From: Haloarculaceae archaeon
Lineage (GTDB): Archaea; Halobacteriota; Halobacteria; Halobacteriales; Haloarculaceae
Direction of reading: 5' to 3'
Assembly (NCBI GenBank): GCA_028274885.1
Contig: JAQCMX010000087.1
Location: 1-13,643, forward strand
Length of the DNA stretch: 13,643 nucleotides
Below the pieces are notes generated by a model that had not been told where the DNA came from, did no database searches, and saw nothing but the letters and a program-made list of their open reading frames with translations. This document shows, one piece after another, positions 1-5,801 of the stretch. The stretch's first letter is position 1; each line of letters starts with the position of its first letter. The position numbers were made by a program, and so were the translations under genes.

Positions 1-22
1 TACCCACAGGGGAATACAGAAT

Positions 23-220
23 ATGGAGCGTGTGACACTACGGATTCCGAAACAGCAGATCGAAGAGGTCGAACAGATGGTCGAAACGGGCGAGTACCCC
101 AACCGGAGTGAAGCGATCCGGTCGGCGGTGCGTGATATGCTCGCCGAACGGGACGTAAGCAAGGAGCGTCCATCCGAGAAGCGCAAACGCCGCGAGGATA
201 ATACGTGGGCGAGGGCGTAA
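23..220 (+). CDS. cdrS: CdrS, ribbon-helix-helix transcription regulator of cell division
   Basis: This is a 65-aa protein with a ribbon-helix-helix fold. A basic N-terminal beta strand (MERVTLRIP, residues 1-9) would contact DNA as a dimer. Helix A follows (about 11-21), then a turn, then helix B carrying [10 protein letters not shown] (27-36). The tail from about residue 46 is short, charged and lysine/arginine-rich. In haloarchaea the short RHH protein encoded directly upstream of ftsZ2 is CdrS, a regulator of ftsZ2 and division genes; the sequence and the position both match. The ATG at 23 follows a weak purine-rich site (AGGGGA, 8-13). The stop lies 2 nt before the ftsZ2 ATG, so the two genes are very probably co-transcribed and translationally coupled. 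The promoter lies outside the window. The function comes from family knowledge; the fold and gene order are seen directly. Confidence 0.94.
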   Translation: MERVTLRIPKQQIEEVEQMVETGEYPNRSEAIRSAVRDMLAERDVSKERPSEKRKRREDNTWARA

Positions 221-222
221 CG

Positions 223-1404
223 ATGCAAGATATCGTCAACGAGGCCCTGGAACGCGACGAGCAGGAACAAAACCAGATGGGCGATGTTGAGAGCTTTGGT
301 GACCCACGGATCGTGATCGTCGGTGCCGGTGGTGCCGGTAACAATACCGTCAATCGCCTCTACAATATCGGCGTTGACGGTGCCGAAACGATTGCAATCA
401 ACACTGACAAACAGCATCTCAAGATGGTCGAAGCCGACACGAAGATCCTGGTCGGCAAATCCCTCACCAACGGACTCGGCGCGGGCGGCGATCCCTCGAT
501 GGGCGAACGCGCGACAGAGATGGCACAGGGAACGATCAAGGAGGTACTCGGTGACGCCGACCTGGTCTTTGTCACCGCCGGAATGGGCGGTGGGACCGGG
601 ACGGGCGCAGCGCCGATCGTCTCAAAAATTGCAAAAGAACAGGGCGCAATCGTCGTCGGTATGGTATCGACGCCGTTCAACGTGGAACGAGCGCGTACTG
701 TAAAAGCTGAGGAAGGTCTCGAGCGACTCCGAGAAGAGGCCGACTCGATCATCGTCCTCGATAACAACCGGCTGCTGGATTACGTGCCGAACCTGCCAAT
801 CGGCAAGGCATTCTCCGTGATGGACCAGATTATCGCCGAGACCGTCAAGGGTATCTCTGAGACCATTACACAGCCGAGTCTGATCAACCTCGACTATGCC
901 GACATGACCTCGATCATGAATCAGGGCGGGGTCGCGGTCATGTTGGTCGGGGAAACCCAGGACAAAAACAAGACTGAGGAGGTTGTCAAGGACGCGATGA
1001 ACCATCCACTATTAGATGTCGACTACCGAGGCGCAAGCGGTGGACTCGTTCACATCACGGGCGGTCCAGACCTCACTCTCCAGGAAGCCGAGGGAATCGC
1101 ACAGAATATCACCGACCGACTGGAAGCGAGTGCCAACGTCATCTGGGGTGCCCGGATTCAGGAGGAGTACAAAGGAAAGGTGCGGGTTATGGCGATCATG
1201 ACCGGCGTCCAGAGCGCACAGGTGCTTGGTCCGACCACACAGAAGCAGGCCGACAAGTCACGCCAGGCTATCGAGGGCATTGACGACGAGACCTTCGACG
1301 CTGCCAGCAACGCCCAACAGGACAGCCGCGAGTTTGGAGAAACCGATGGCGGCCACAAGGAGGTCGAACAGCGCAACGGTCTCGACGTTATCCGAACGGA
1401 GTAG
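223..1404 (+). CDS. ftsZ2: Cell division protein FtsZ, FtsZ2 type
   Basis: This tubulin-superfamily GTPase (393 aa) polymerises at mid-cell; in haloarchaea FtsZ2 works with FtsZ1 and is needed for constriction. The nucleotide-binding glycine loop is GAGGAGNN (34-41). The tubulin signature GGGTGTG is at 122-128. The T7 loop, which supplies catalytic acids to the neighbouring subunit, is [11 protein letters not shown] (222-232, with D224 and D227). A linker from about 345 to 379 is acidic and variable, and the conserved tail [12 protein letters not shown] (380-391) is typical of the FtsZ2 branch. I chose the ATG at 223 ([10 protein letters not shown], the usual N-terminus) over the in-frame GTG at 205. 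GAGG (211-214) lies 8 nt upstream as a Shine-Dalgarno site, inside the end of cdrS. No truncation or missing motif is visible. Confidence 0.98.
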   Translation: MQDIVNEALERDEQEQNQMGDVESFGDPRIVIVGAGGAGNNTVNRLYNIGVDGAETIAINTDKQHLKMVEADTKILVGKSLTNGLGAGGDPSMGERATEMAQGTIKEVLGDADLVFVTAGMGGGTGTGAAPIVSKIAKEQGAIVVGMVSTPFNVERARTVKAEEGLERLREEADSIIVLDNNRLLDYVPNLPIGKAFSVMDQIIAETVKGISETITQPSLINLDYADMTSIMNQGGVAVMLVGETQDKNKTEEVVKDAMNHPLLDVDYRGASGGLVHITGGPDLTLQEAEGIAQNITDRLEASANVIWGARIQEEYKGKVRVMAIMTGVQSAQVLGPTTQKQADKSRQAIEGIDDETFDAASNAQQDSREFGETDGGHKEVEQRNGLDVIRTE

Positions 1405-1519
1405 ACCCGCTACTACCCACCGACGAGGGCCTGATCTTTGAATCTCGTGTTGGCAACTGTCTCTATCGGACGGACAGCCGTCACTCGGAAAAGGACAGCT
1501 CTTAGTAAAGTTCAGTGGA

Positions 1520-1669
1520 TCAGATCAGTCCAATCGCAGCGAGTAGTCCACACCTCCGGCACAGGTCTCCGGTTGTCGGACTGCCACACTCGGAACACGC
1601 CTCGTAGCCAGGGTCATCCACGCAATGTTCGTCCGCTGTGAGTCCAGCTAGTTCCTCGTAGGCGGTCAT
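1520..1669 (-). CDS. Small zinc-ribbon-like protein (49 aa) next to ftsZ2
   Basis: I found this 49-aa ORF by reading the minus strand. The N-terminal half is acidic (MTAYEELAGLTADEHC, residues 1-16). The C-terminal half holds two knuckles, CSEC (25-28) and CRRC (37-40), inside CSECGSPTTGDLCRRCG, and ends in the hydrophobic tail LLAAIGLI. C16 is a fifth cysteine. A CxxC-8-CxxC spacing is typical of the treble-clef or zinc-ribbon micro-proteins common in haloarchaea, so Zn2+ binding is inferred. The start is supported by an in-frame stop two codons upstream, a GGTGA ribosome-binding site 3 nt before the ATG, and a TATA box at 1716-1722 that would give a leader of about 23 nt. It converges with ftsZ2, leaving 115 nt between their ends. 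The function is unknown; partners could be protein or RNA. Confidence 0.75.
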   Translation of the reverse strand: MTAYEELAGLTADEHCVDDPGYEACSECGSPTTGDLCRRCGLLAAIGLI

Positions 1670-1715
1670 ATTTCACCGCGGTATTTCGGCCGCGTGGGGA
1701 TGCGAAGTTACCTGG

Positions 1716-1722
1716 TTTTATA
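1716..1722 (-). promoter_or_regulatory. TATA box of the 49-aa zinc-ribbon gene
   Basis: The minus strand reads CCGTATAAAACCAGG, with TATAAAA at 1716-1722. It is centred about 50 nt before the ATG at 1669. A start site about 27 nt downstream of the box would leave a short leader that contains GGTGA, so this gene looks leadered, unlike most neighbours. Confidence 0.55.
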
Positions 1723-1748
1723 CGGTTCCTCTCTCATCACTACGTCTG

Positions 1749-1828
1749 ATACTGTTGGCTGTAACTGATCTACGATATTCGCCACTACGTGGTGGCGAAA
1801 TTCTTGAAAGACGTACGGCCAACAGTAT
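1749..1828. mobile_element. MITE-like inverted-repeat element, copy 1 (80 bp)
   Basis: The ends are inverted repeats: ATACTGTTGGCTGTA (1749-1763) and TACGGCCAACAGTAT (1814-1828), with one mismatch. The pairing extends 2 bp further outwards, to 1747 and 1830. The centre holds a second perfect inverted repeat, TTCGCCAC / GTGGCGAA, with a TACGTG loop. It is nearly identical to the 77-bp element at 6811-6887, differing by a few substitutions and 3 bp at the hairpin apex. It has no coding capacity, and no clear target-site duplication is visible. Size, terminal repeats and multiple copies fit a miniature inverted-repeat transposable element, parent unidentified. It lies between two divergent genes and ends 38 nt before the ATG at 1867. 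A regulatory or DNA-structure element is the alternative reading. Confidence 0.7.
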
Positions 1829-1834
1829 CAACTG

Positions 1835-1849
1835 TTTTGAGAGTCAAAA
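1835..1849 (+). promoter_or_regulatory. TATA-like box within a palindrome, upstream of the 1867 gene
   Basis: TTTTGA-GAG-TCAAAA (1835-1849) is a perfect 6-bp inverted repeat with a 3-nt spacer. Its left arm, TTTTGAGA, is centred about 28 nt before the ATG at 1867, the place expected for a TATA box of a leaderless transcript. A protein bound to the palindrome would therefore cover the promoter. It starts 7 nt after the inverted-repeat element ends. Confidence 0.4.
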
Positions 1850-1866
1850 GCCAAATAATCTGTACG

Positions 1867-2517
1867 ATGGAGTGGGACCGCGACCACGCAGTTGACCGTG
1901 TCGAAGAGTTCGTTGCGACCGTCGAGCAGGAGGTCATGCCGGTTCCGGTCCGTGAAATATGGGTGTATGGGGACATCACGCTCGGGCTCGACCCCATCGA
2001 GCGCCTCGATATCTATCTGACCAAGGACGTGCTGCTCGACGGGGAGGGATATCGGCAAGAGGAGTTCGTCGAAGCACACGGGATTGAGGGGGTTGGACAG
2101 ACCGTCCGGGCCGAGTGGGCTGAAAAACACCCCGAACTACTGCGTGCCACCACGAGCGGACACGCAGCCCCGGAGCGGTGTCTCGCGGCACACCTGCTTG
2201 GGAACGATGAACCGATTCATCTTGAGGTCTGTAACGCGAGCTTCGAGGACAACATCAGACAGCGTCTGGAAGGAGCTGTCGGCCGGAACAGTTATCAACA
2301 GGTTCTGGACCCCCGCGGCGCGTGCCTCTGGGTCGACGGGCAGCGCTCGGAGACAGCCTTCGAGAAGCTCCGTGCCGGTGACTTTGTCTTTCCGACACTT
2401 CCCGACGCACTCGAGATGCTGGGACTCGAACCGGAACGGGCACAGGAGGTCGCGAGTGCAGTCGAGTCGTTCCGTCGAAACCAGCAGGGACAGTCTGTCC
2501 GCGGTGACGTTGTGTAG
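1867..2517 (+). CDS. Uncharacterised haloarchaeal protein (216 aa)
   Basis: I do not recognise a characterised family; it looks like one of the haloarchaea-restricted conserved proteins. It is a soluble, acidic protein with no signal peptide and no membrane segment. The first 40 residues suggest an amphipathic helix (MEWDRDHAVDRVEEFVATVE) followed by strands around VREIWVYGDITLGLDPIE and RLDIYLTKD. The alternation of GD, D and LDIY is loosely like a nucleotidyltransferase or endonuclease core, but I see no complete catalytic signature and do not assign one. The C-terminus is helical and ends in a polar tail (RRNQQGQSVRGDVV). The frame stays open upstream to a GTG at 1789, but that stretch is the repeat element, so I chose the ATG at 1867, which has a TATA-like box 28 nt upstream. 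It stands alone. Confidence 0.8.
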   Translation: MEWDRDHAVDRVEEFVATVEQEVMPVPVREIWVYGDITLGLDPIERLDIYLTKDVLLDGEGYRQEEFVEAHGIEGVGQTVRAEWAEKHPELLRATTSGHAAPERCLAAHLLGNDEPIHLEVCNASFEDNIRQRLEGAVGRNSYQQVLDPRGACLWVDGQRSETAFEKLRAGDFVFPTLPDALEMLGLEPERAQEVASAVESFRRNQQGQSVRGDVV

Positions 2518-2552
2518 CTACACCGATACTTGTGACCGTCCGGGCCGAACAA

Positions 2553-2560
2553 TTATATAT
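2553..2560 (+). promoter_or_regulatory. Strong TATA box without a confident gene
   Basis: TTATATAT (2553-2560) stands out in GC-rich surroundings, preceded by CGAACAA, which could serve as a BRE. A start site about 25 nt downstream falls at about 2580-2585. A GTG (2579) opens a 52-aa ORF there, and a perfect palindrome (2570-2584) spans the same place. Confidence 0.5.
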
Positions 2561-2569
2561 CGAAACGAA

Positions 2570-2584
2570 GCACACACCGTGTGC
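2570..2584. promoter_or_regulatory. Palindrome GCACAC-ACC-GTGTGC, possible operator
   Basis: This is a perfect 6-bp inverted repeat with a 3-nt spacer. It begins 9 nt downstream of the TATA box at 2553-2560 and covers the predicted transcription start. A repressor bound there would block initiation. The regulator is unknown. Confidence 0.4.
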
Positions 2585-2737
2585 TCTGATCAGCAACGAC
2601 AAAGCGAGATGCGAAAGTGCGGTACACCGCTTTGTGTCTTTGCCCGGCGTCGAGCAACCGTACCGCCTGTTTGCCACCGCGGGCCCTACACCTGTCCGAC
2701 TGTCACGAAGAAGGGGACGACCTCACGCTGTCGGTAG
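2579..2737 (+). CDS. Possible small Cys-rich ORF (52 aa), doubtful
   Basis: A GTG at 2579, about 23 nt downstream of a strong TATA box, opens a 52-codon frame; an in-frame ATG at 2609 gives a 42-aa version. The product is basic, with six cysteines (2, 14, 19, 32, 39, 51 from the GTG), including KCGTPLC and CHRGPYTC, so a metal-binding micro-protein is conceivable. Against it: codon third positions are less GC-rich than in neighbouring genes, there is no Shine-Dalgarno site before the ATG, basic composition is unusual for a haloarchaeal protein, and the last 52 nt overlap the convergent methyltransferase gene. The promoter may instead drive a non-coding RNA. Confidence 0.22.
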   Translation: MCSDQQRQSEMRKCGTPLCVFARRRATVPPVCHRGPYTCPTVTKKGTTSRCR

Positions 2738-3471
2738 CTCCCCTTTTGCATCTGTTCGGTGACAGCCCGGCCCATTGAACGCCACGCCTGGCGCAGTTCA
2801 TCGAACTCCTCGACCGTCGTTTCCCCCTCTAAAATCGTCTCTCGGTCCGTCGTGAGACCACTCCCGCTTGCTTTTCGACGGGCGCCTTCGAGTGCCCGCT
2901 GAGAATAGGGTGGTTCGACCGTCCGTTCGTGGTCGTACCGCCGGACACTCACCTCCGTGAGACCAGCACGCTCGAACAGGCCCCGAACAGCACCCAACGA
3001 GGCGTTGGTCTCAAGTCCCTGGAGATACCAGCGGCGGGCCCGGCGGGCCAGATGTGACTCCTCGTCGACAGTCGATTCGATACTCACAGCACTGTTGTCC
3101 GGTTCGACAACGGCGACACAATCACGGGAGACACGCGAAAATTCCTGAACGGCACGGCCCGGATCCGGAAGATTGATTAGCAATGCCTGACAGGTAACCA
3201 GATCGAACGTGCCCGCACGAAAGGGTAGTCCGGTTGCATCACCGACGAGACAGGAACCCGCGACCCGGCAAAGCAGTGTTGGATCGGCGTCGACTGCGAC
3301 AACCTCCGCGGGTGACTGCTCTCGGAGCACGCGGGTCAGTGCACCGGTTCCCGCGCCAACGTCAAGCACTTGCTCGCGCGAGTCGAGTTCGAGGCCCGCA
3401 AGCGCCTCTCGGGAGTCATCCCACATCCCCTCCCGCGTCGTCTCCAGATACTCGGAACTAAATTGACGCAC
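2686..3471 (-). CDS. SAM-dependent class I methyltransferase
   Basis: This 261-aa protein has a Rossmann-fold methyltransferase domain. Motif I, LDVGAGTGA, is at 36-44 and binds the methionine part of SAM. Motif II ends in an acidic residue (VVAVDAD, D61) that would bind the ribose. GDATGLPF (78-85) follows, then TFDLVTCQALLINLPDP (88-104). The substrate is not predictable. The region after about 130 is helical and may form a substrate lid, with a conserved-looking end, EVVPFFVTVGQV. I chose the GTG at 3471 because VRQFSSEYLETTREGMWDDS is the usual kind of N-terminus in this haloarchaeal family, and because a TATA-like CTTTTGAG (3493-3500) sits 25 nt upstream. The first ATG is 16 codons later and would cut into this N-terminal segment. 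It lies 46 nt downstream of endonuclease IV, same strand; read-through is possible but not required. Confidence 0.88.
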   Translation of the reverse strand: MRQFSSEYLETTREGMWDDSREALAGLELDSREQVLDVGAGTGALTRVLREQSPAEVVAVDADPTLLCRVAGSCLVGDATGLPFRAGTFDLVTCQALLINLPDPGRAVQEFSRVSRDCVAVVEPDNSAVSIESTVDEESHLARRARRWYLQGLETNASLGAVRGLFERAGLTEVSVRRYDHERTVEPPYSQRALEGARRKASGSGLTTDRETILEGETTVEEFDELRQAWRSMGRAVTEQMQKGSYRQREVVPFFVTVGQV

Positions 3472-3492
3472 AGTCCGAGTTGTGCAAGCCGG

Positions 3493-3500
3493 CTCAAAAG
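3493..3500 (-). promoter_or_regulatory. TATA-like box of the methyltransferase gene
   Basis: The minus strand reads CTTTTGAG, centred about 25 nt before the GTG at 3471. This fits a leaderless transcript and supports that GTG as the start. The box overlaps a small stem (GGCT-TTTG-AGCC). Confidence 0.4.
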
Positions 3501-3517
3501 CCCGACGACCGGTCCGC

Positions 3518-4357
3518 CTACTCCTCGTCGAAGAGTTCGTGAACCCGGGTAATGTTCCATTCGAATCCCTTTCCATCCTCCGTCGGTGTCTCGAGAACGA
3601 GTGGCCGGTTGCGGATCGCCTCGTGGTTGACAAACGCGGACAGGCCGGGTTCGCCGAGTTGGCCTTCTCCGAGATGGGCGTGTTCGTCCTTGTTCGTTCC
3701 ACACCCGTGCTTGGAGTCGTTGAGATGGACCGCAGCGAGATTCTCAAAGCCCACCACCTCGTCGAACTCCGCGAGTGTCTCCTCGACGGCTTCGGGTGTC
3801 GAGAGATCGTATCCGGCTGCAAAGGCGTGTGCGGTATCAAGACAAATCTTGAGATCTTGCTGGGATCGGTCGCGGACTGCGGCAAGGTGCTCGAATTCGC
3901 CGCCGAGTTTTGTCCCGCTTCCGGCATCGGACTCGATGAGTATCGTCACCGTCTCCGGGACGTCGAGTTGGTCAAGCGCGCTCGCGGCGTTATCCAGTCC
4001 CTGTTCGACTCCAGCGCCGGTGTGTGCGCCAAGATGGACGTTCACGTAGTCGATACACAGCCTTGCCGCGGCGTCGAGTTCAGTCTGCATCGAACTGATT
4101 GACCTCTCGCGCAGGTCATCCTTCGGGGTGCAGAGGTTGACCAGGTACGAGGAGTGAATTAACCAGGGGCCGATACCGCGTGTCTCACTCTGCTCGCGAA
4201 ACGTCCTCGCTTCCGTCTCGCCGATCGACGGCTCCTGCCAGACCTGCGGGGAGTGGGAGAATATCTGACCACAGTTCCCTCCGACATCGTGTTGCTCCGC
4301 AACGGCGTTCTGGACGCCGCCAGCAATCGAGGCGTGCGCACCGACTTGCAGTGCCAT
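3518..4357 (-). CDS. nfo: Endonuclease IV (AP endonuclease, Nfo family)
   Basis: This 279-aa TIM-barrel enzyme hydrolyses the phosphodiester 5' to abasic sites in base excision repair, using three zinc ions. All nine ligand positions known from E. coli Nfo have a counterpart: H68 (in LIHSSYLVN), H108 (VNVHLGAH), E142 ([10 protein letters not shown]), D174 and H177 (CLDTAHAFA), H211 (AVHLNDSK), D224 and H226 ([10 protein letters not shown]) and E256 (VLETPTEDG). The length is close to the 285 aa of E. coli. The N-terminus ([18 protein letters not shown]) is canonical, fixing the ATG at 4357. It follows the lipoate-ligase gene on the same strand with 55 nt between, and precedes the methyltransferase gene. 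A perfect palindrome (4359-4371) lies directly before the start codon; only a poor TATA candidate is seen near 4384. Confidence 0.96.
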   Translation of the reverse strand: MALQVGAHASIAGGVQNAVAEQHDVGGNCGQIFSHSPQVWQEPSIGETEARTFREQSETRGIGPWLIHSSYLVNLCTPKDDLRERSISSMQTELDAAARLCIDYVNVHLGAHTGAGVEQGLDNAASALDQLDVPETVTILIESDAGSGTKLGGEFEHLAAVRDRSQQDLKICLDTAHAFAAGYDLSTPEAVEETLAEFDEVVGFENLAAVHLNDSKHGCGTNKDEHAHLGEGQLGEPGLSAFVNHEAIRNRPLVLETPTEDGKGFEWNITRVHELFDEE

Positions 4358-4358
4358 A

Positions 4359-4371
4359 TCAAACTGTTTGA
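4359..4371. promoter_or_regulatory. Palindrome directly upstream of the nfo start
   Basis: TCAAAC-T-GTTTGA is a perfect 6-bp inverted repeat around one base, ending 1 nt before the nfo ATG (minus strand). If nfo is leaderless, this is the start-site region, where an operator would block initiation. It could also arise by chance. Confidence 0.3.
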
Positions 4372-4412
4372 CCGACCCGGCTTAGGGACTTCGTTGTTCG
4401 CTGAGAACGCTC

Positions 4413-5222
4413 CTAGATGGGGTTGATCTGCCTGTGATTCCACTCGTCGTTGGCGTACTTTTTTTCGGCAATCTTGGTCGCCCGGTCGCGTTCCGATTGC
4501 GTCCACGTACCCTCGGTTGCATCGGTCCACTCCCGTAGCGCCGCTTCGAGATGTGCGACGCTTGCATCCCGATCGATGGCTGCCTGCTCGCGGACAGTTG
4601 TCACCCGATCGCGGAACTGTTCGGCCGAGATGTCGTGGTCTTGAAACACCGCGAGGTGGTGGTCAAGAGCAAACGCGTATGACACCGAGCCGTGCTGAAC
4701 AACCGCGTCACGCTGGCGGTACTGGGCGTTGCCGCTTATCTTTTTTTCGTGTGTGAGAATATCGTGTGCCGGGTGTATTCCCCGGAGATAGCAGGCCGGT
4801 TCGTAGATCGGTTCGTACTCCTGGTCGGCAAAACCAGCGTCGACGCCCATCCGGTCCAGTGCGTCGAGGATAGGGGTACACAGTCGTTCGTAACAGGTCA
4901 GAAGGTCGCCCGGCAGTTCTGCGTTCGGGGCCACGATGGAGTAGGAGATGTCCGCGAAGGTGTCGTGGTAGATACCCCCACCACCCGTCGGACGACGCGT
5001 AACGCTGATGTCCTCGCGGTCACAATACCCCCAGTCGATCGTCCCGGAGTCCTGCCGATAGCCGAGTGAGAGCGTGCTTGGCTCCCACCGATACACCCGG
5101 ACCGTCCGTGGACCGCCGTTGGCTGCCGTCTCGGCAGCCACCTCGTCGAGTGCCATCTGCATCGGCCCAGATCGGGACTCCTCGCGGATCAGTCGCCAGT
5201 CCCGGTCGCGGCGGTCGGTCAT
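4413..5222 (-). CDS. Lipoate–protein ligase / octanoyltransferase family protein
   Basis: This 269-aa protein of the BPL/LplA/LipB superfamily attaches or transfers lipoyl or octanoyl groups onto lipoyl domains of 2-oxoacid dehydrogenases or the glycine cleavage H protein. Visible motifs: LSLGYRQD (51-58), the acyl-adenylate/substrate loop RRPTGGGGIYHD (76-87), the catalytic-lysine motif KKISGNAQ with K161, then VVQHGSVS (174-181). The C-terminal KKYANDEWN (254-262) resembles the accessory segment found with LplA-type ligases. C144 (EPACYLRGIHPAHDIL) sits 17 residues before K161, near where LipM-type octanoyltransferases have their active cysteine, so ligase versus transferase is open. I chose the ATG at 5222 because a TATA box lies 25 nt upstream and the longer frame adds a hydrophobic, non-acidic stretch that is the divergent promoter region. 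Seven A residues encode part of KK at 160-161. Confidence 0.88.
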   Translation of the reverse strand: MTDRRDRDWRLIREESRSGPMQMALDEVAAETAANGGPRTVRVYRWEPSTLSLGYRQDSGTIDWGYCDREDISVTRRPTGGGGIYHDTFADISYSIVAPNAELPGDLLTCYERLCTPILDALDRMGVDAGFADQEYEPIYEPACYLRGIHPAHDILTHEKKISGNAQYRQRDAVVQHGSVSYAFALDHHLAVFQDHDISAEQFRDRVTTVREQAAIDRDASVAHLEAALREWTDATEGTWTQSERDRATKIAEKKYANDEWNHRQINPI

Positions 5223-5243
5223 GCTCCACGGTATGAATGGCAA

Positions 5244-5250
5244 GATAAAA
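5244..5250 (-). promoter_or_regulatory. TATA box of the lipoate-ligase gene
   Basis: The minus strand reads GATTTTATCTT, with TTTTATC at 5244-5250, centred 25 nt before the ATG at 5222. This fits a leaderless transcript and supports that start over upstream alternatives. Confidence 0.6.
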
Positions 5251-5319
5251 TCAGTTGTGTCGAATGTCTTCGAGCCATGGATCGAGACTGAAAGCGTCCG
5301 CTCCGACCTGAACCGACAG

Positions 5320-5327
5320 TAAAAAAT
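5320..5327 (+). promoter_or_regulatory. TATA box of the thioesterase gene
   Basis: TAAAAAAT is centred about 26 nt before the ATG at 5350, again the leaderless spacing. The two divergent promoters share a 127-nt intergenic region and their boxes are about 75 nt apart. Confidence 0.55.
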
Positions 5328-5349
5328 CACGTTCGCACCCAGCGTCTGT

Positions 5350-5751
5350 ATGCCCGAGTTCAATTACGAAATCCAGTTTGACGTGCAGTTTCGCGACCTC
5401 GACTCGATGGGCCACGTCAACAATGCGGCGTACGCGAGCTATATCGAACAGGCCCGGATCCAGTACCTGCAGGACATAGTCGGCGACGAGTTGGGCGAAC
5501 TCACTGCTGTGATCGCAACGTTAGATATGGAGTTCGAACGACCGATCGAGTACGGAGAGACGGTAACGGTTCCGGTCCGTGCCGGGACACTCGGAACGAC
5601 GAGCGTCCCGATTGAATACGAGATACGGACCGAGAACGGCTGTGCCGCGACAGCTGAGACGCTGCTGGTGGCGTACAGTCGCAGCGACGAGGAACCACGG
5701 CGGATTCCGGACGAGTGGCGCAAGGCGATCAGGGCACACGAGAACCGGTAG
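5350..5751 (+). CDS. Acyl-CoA thioesterase, 4HBT hotdog family
   Basis: This 133-aa single-domain hotdog protein of the 4-hydroxybenzoyl-CoA/YbgC-like thioesterase group probably hydrolyses an acyl-CoA. The N-terminal strand-loop FRDLDSMGHVNNAAY (14-28) is the family signature, with D18 in the catalytic acid position and HVNN at the start of the long helix (YASYIEQARIQYL). A later strand, MEFERPIEYGETVTV (59-73), carries the typical FxxP-x-YGD/E-T-x-x-V pattern. The natural substrate cannot be read from the sequence. The length is normal for the family. It is expressed from its own promoter, divergent from the lipoate-ligase gene. The next gene, 50 nt downstream on the same strand, has its own TATA box. 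Confidence 0.9.
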   Translation: MPEFNYEIQFDVQFRDLDSMGHVNNAAYASYIEQARIQYLQDIVGDELGELTAVIATLDMEFERPIEYGETVTVPVRAGTLGTTSVPIEYEIRTENGCAATAETLLVAYSRSDEEPRRIPDEWRKAIRAHENR

Positions 5752-5771
5752 CACCGGCCCTGCCGGAAACG

Positions 5772-5782
5772 TTTTTACTATA
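5772..5782 (+). promoter_or_regulatory. TATA box of the LLM oxidoreductase gene
   Basis: TTTTTACTATA is centred 25 nt before the ATG at 5802. It lies in the 50-nt gap after the thioesterase stop, and it supports 5802 rather than the in-frame upstream GTG at 5715, which lies inside the thioesterase gene. Confidence 0.6.
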
Positions 5783-5801
5783 CCCACGTGATAGCACGGA
5801 T

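Noticed and set aside
205..222. In-frame GTG start extending ftsZ2 by six codons into cdrS
   Set aside because: The ATG at 223 gives the conserved FtsZ2 N-terminus and has GAGG 8 nt upstream; the extension adds nothing family-like.
1405..1519. Possible RNA or small gene after ftsZ2
   Set aside because: Only short frames and weak inverted repeats; this is the convergent 3' region of ftsZ2 and the micro-protein gene.
1789..1866. GTG extension of the 216-aa gene through the inverted-repeat element
   Set aside because: It is translated repeat sequence with basic composition; a TATA-like box sits 28 nt before the ATG at 1867.
2690..2789. Plus-strand CPDCHEEGDD-like zinc motif that would appear with a one-base frameshift after the small Cys-rich frame
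   Set aside because: It is the antisense of the methyltransferase C-terminus (RQREVVPFFVTV), whose coding is clear.
3472..3927. Minus-strand frame open 152 codons upstream of the methyltransferase start
   Set aside because: It overlaps endonuclease IV in another frame and is Arg/Ser-rich, a shadow; the promoter fits the GTG at 3471.
5223..5363. 47-codon upstream extension of the lipoate-ligase frame
   Set aside because: It covers the divergent promoter region including both TATA boxes and is non-acidic; the ATG at 5222 has leaderless spacing.
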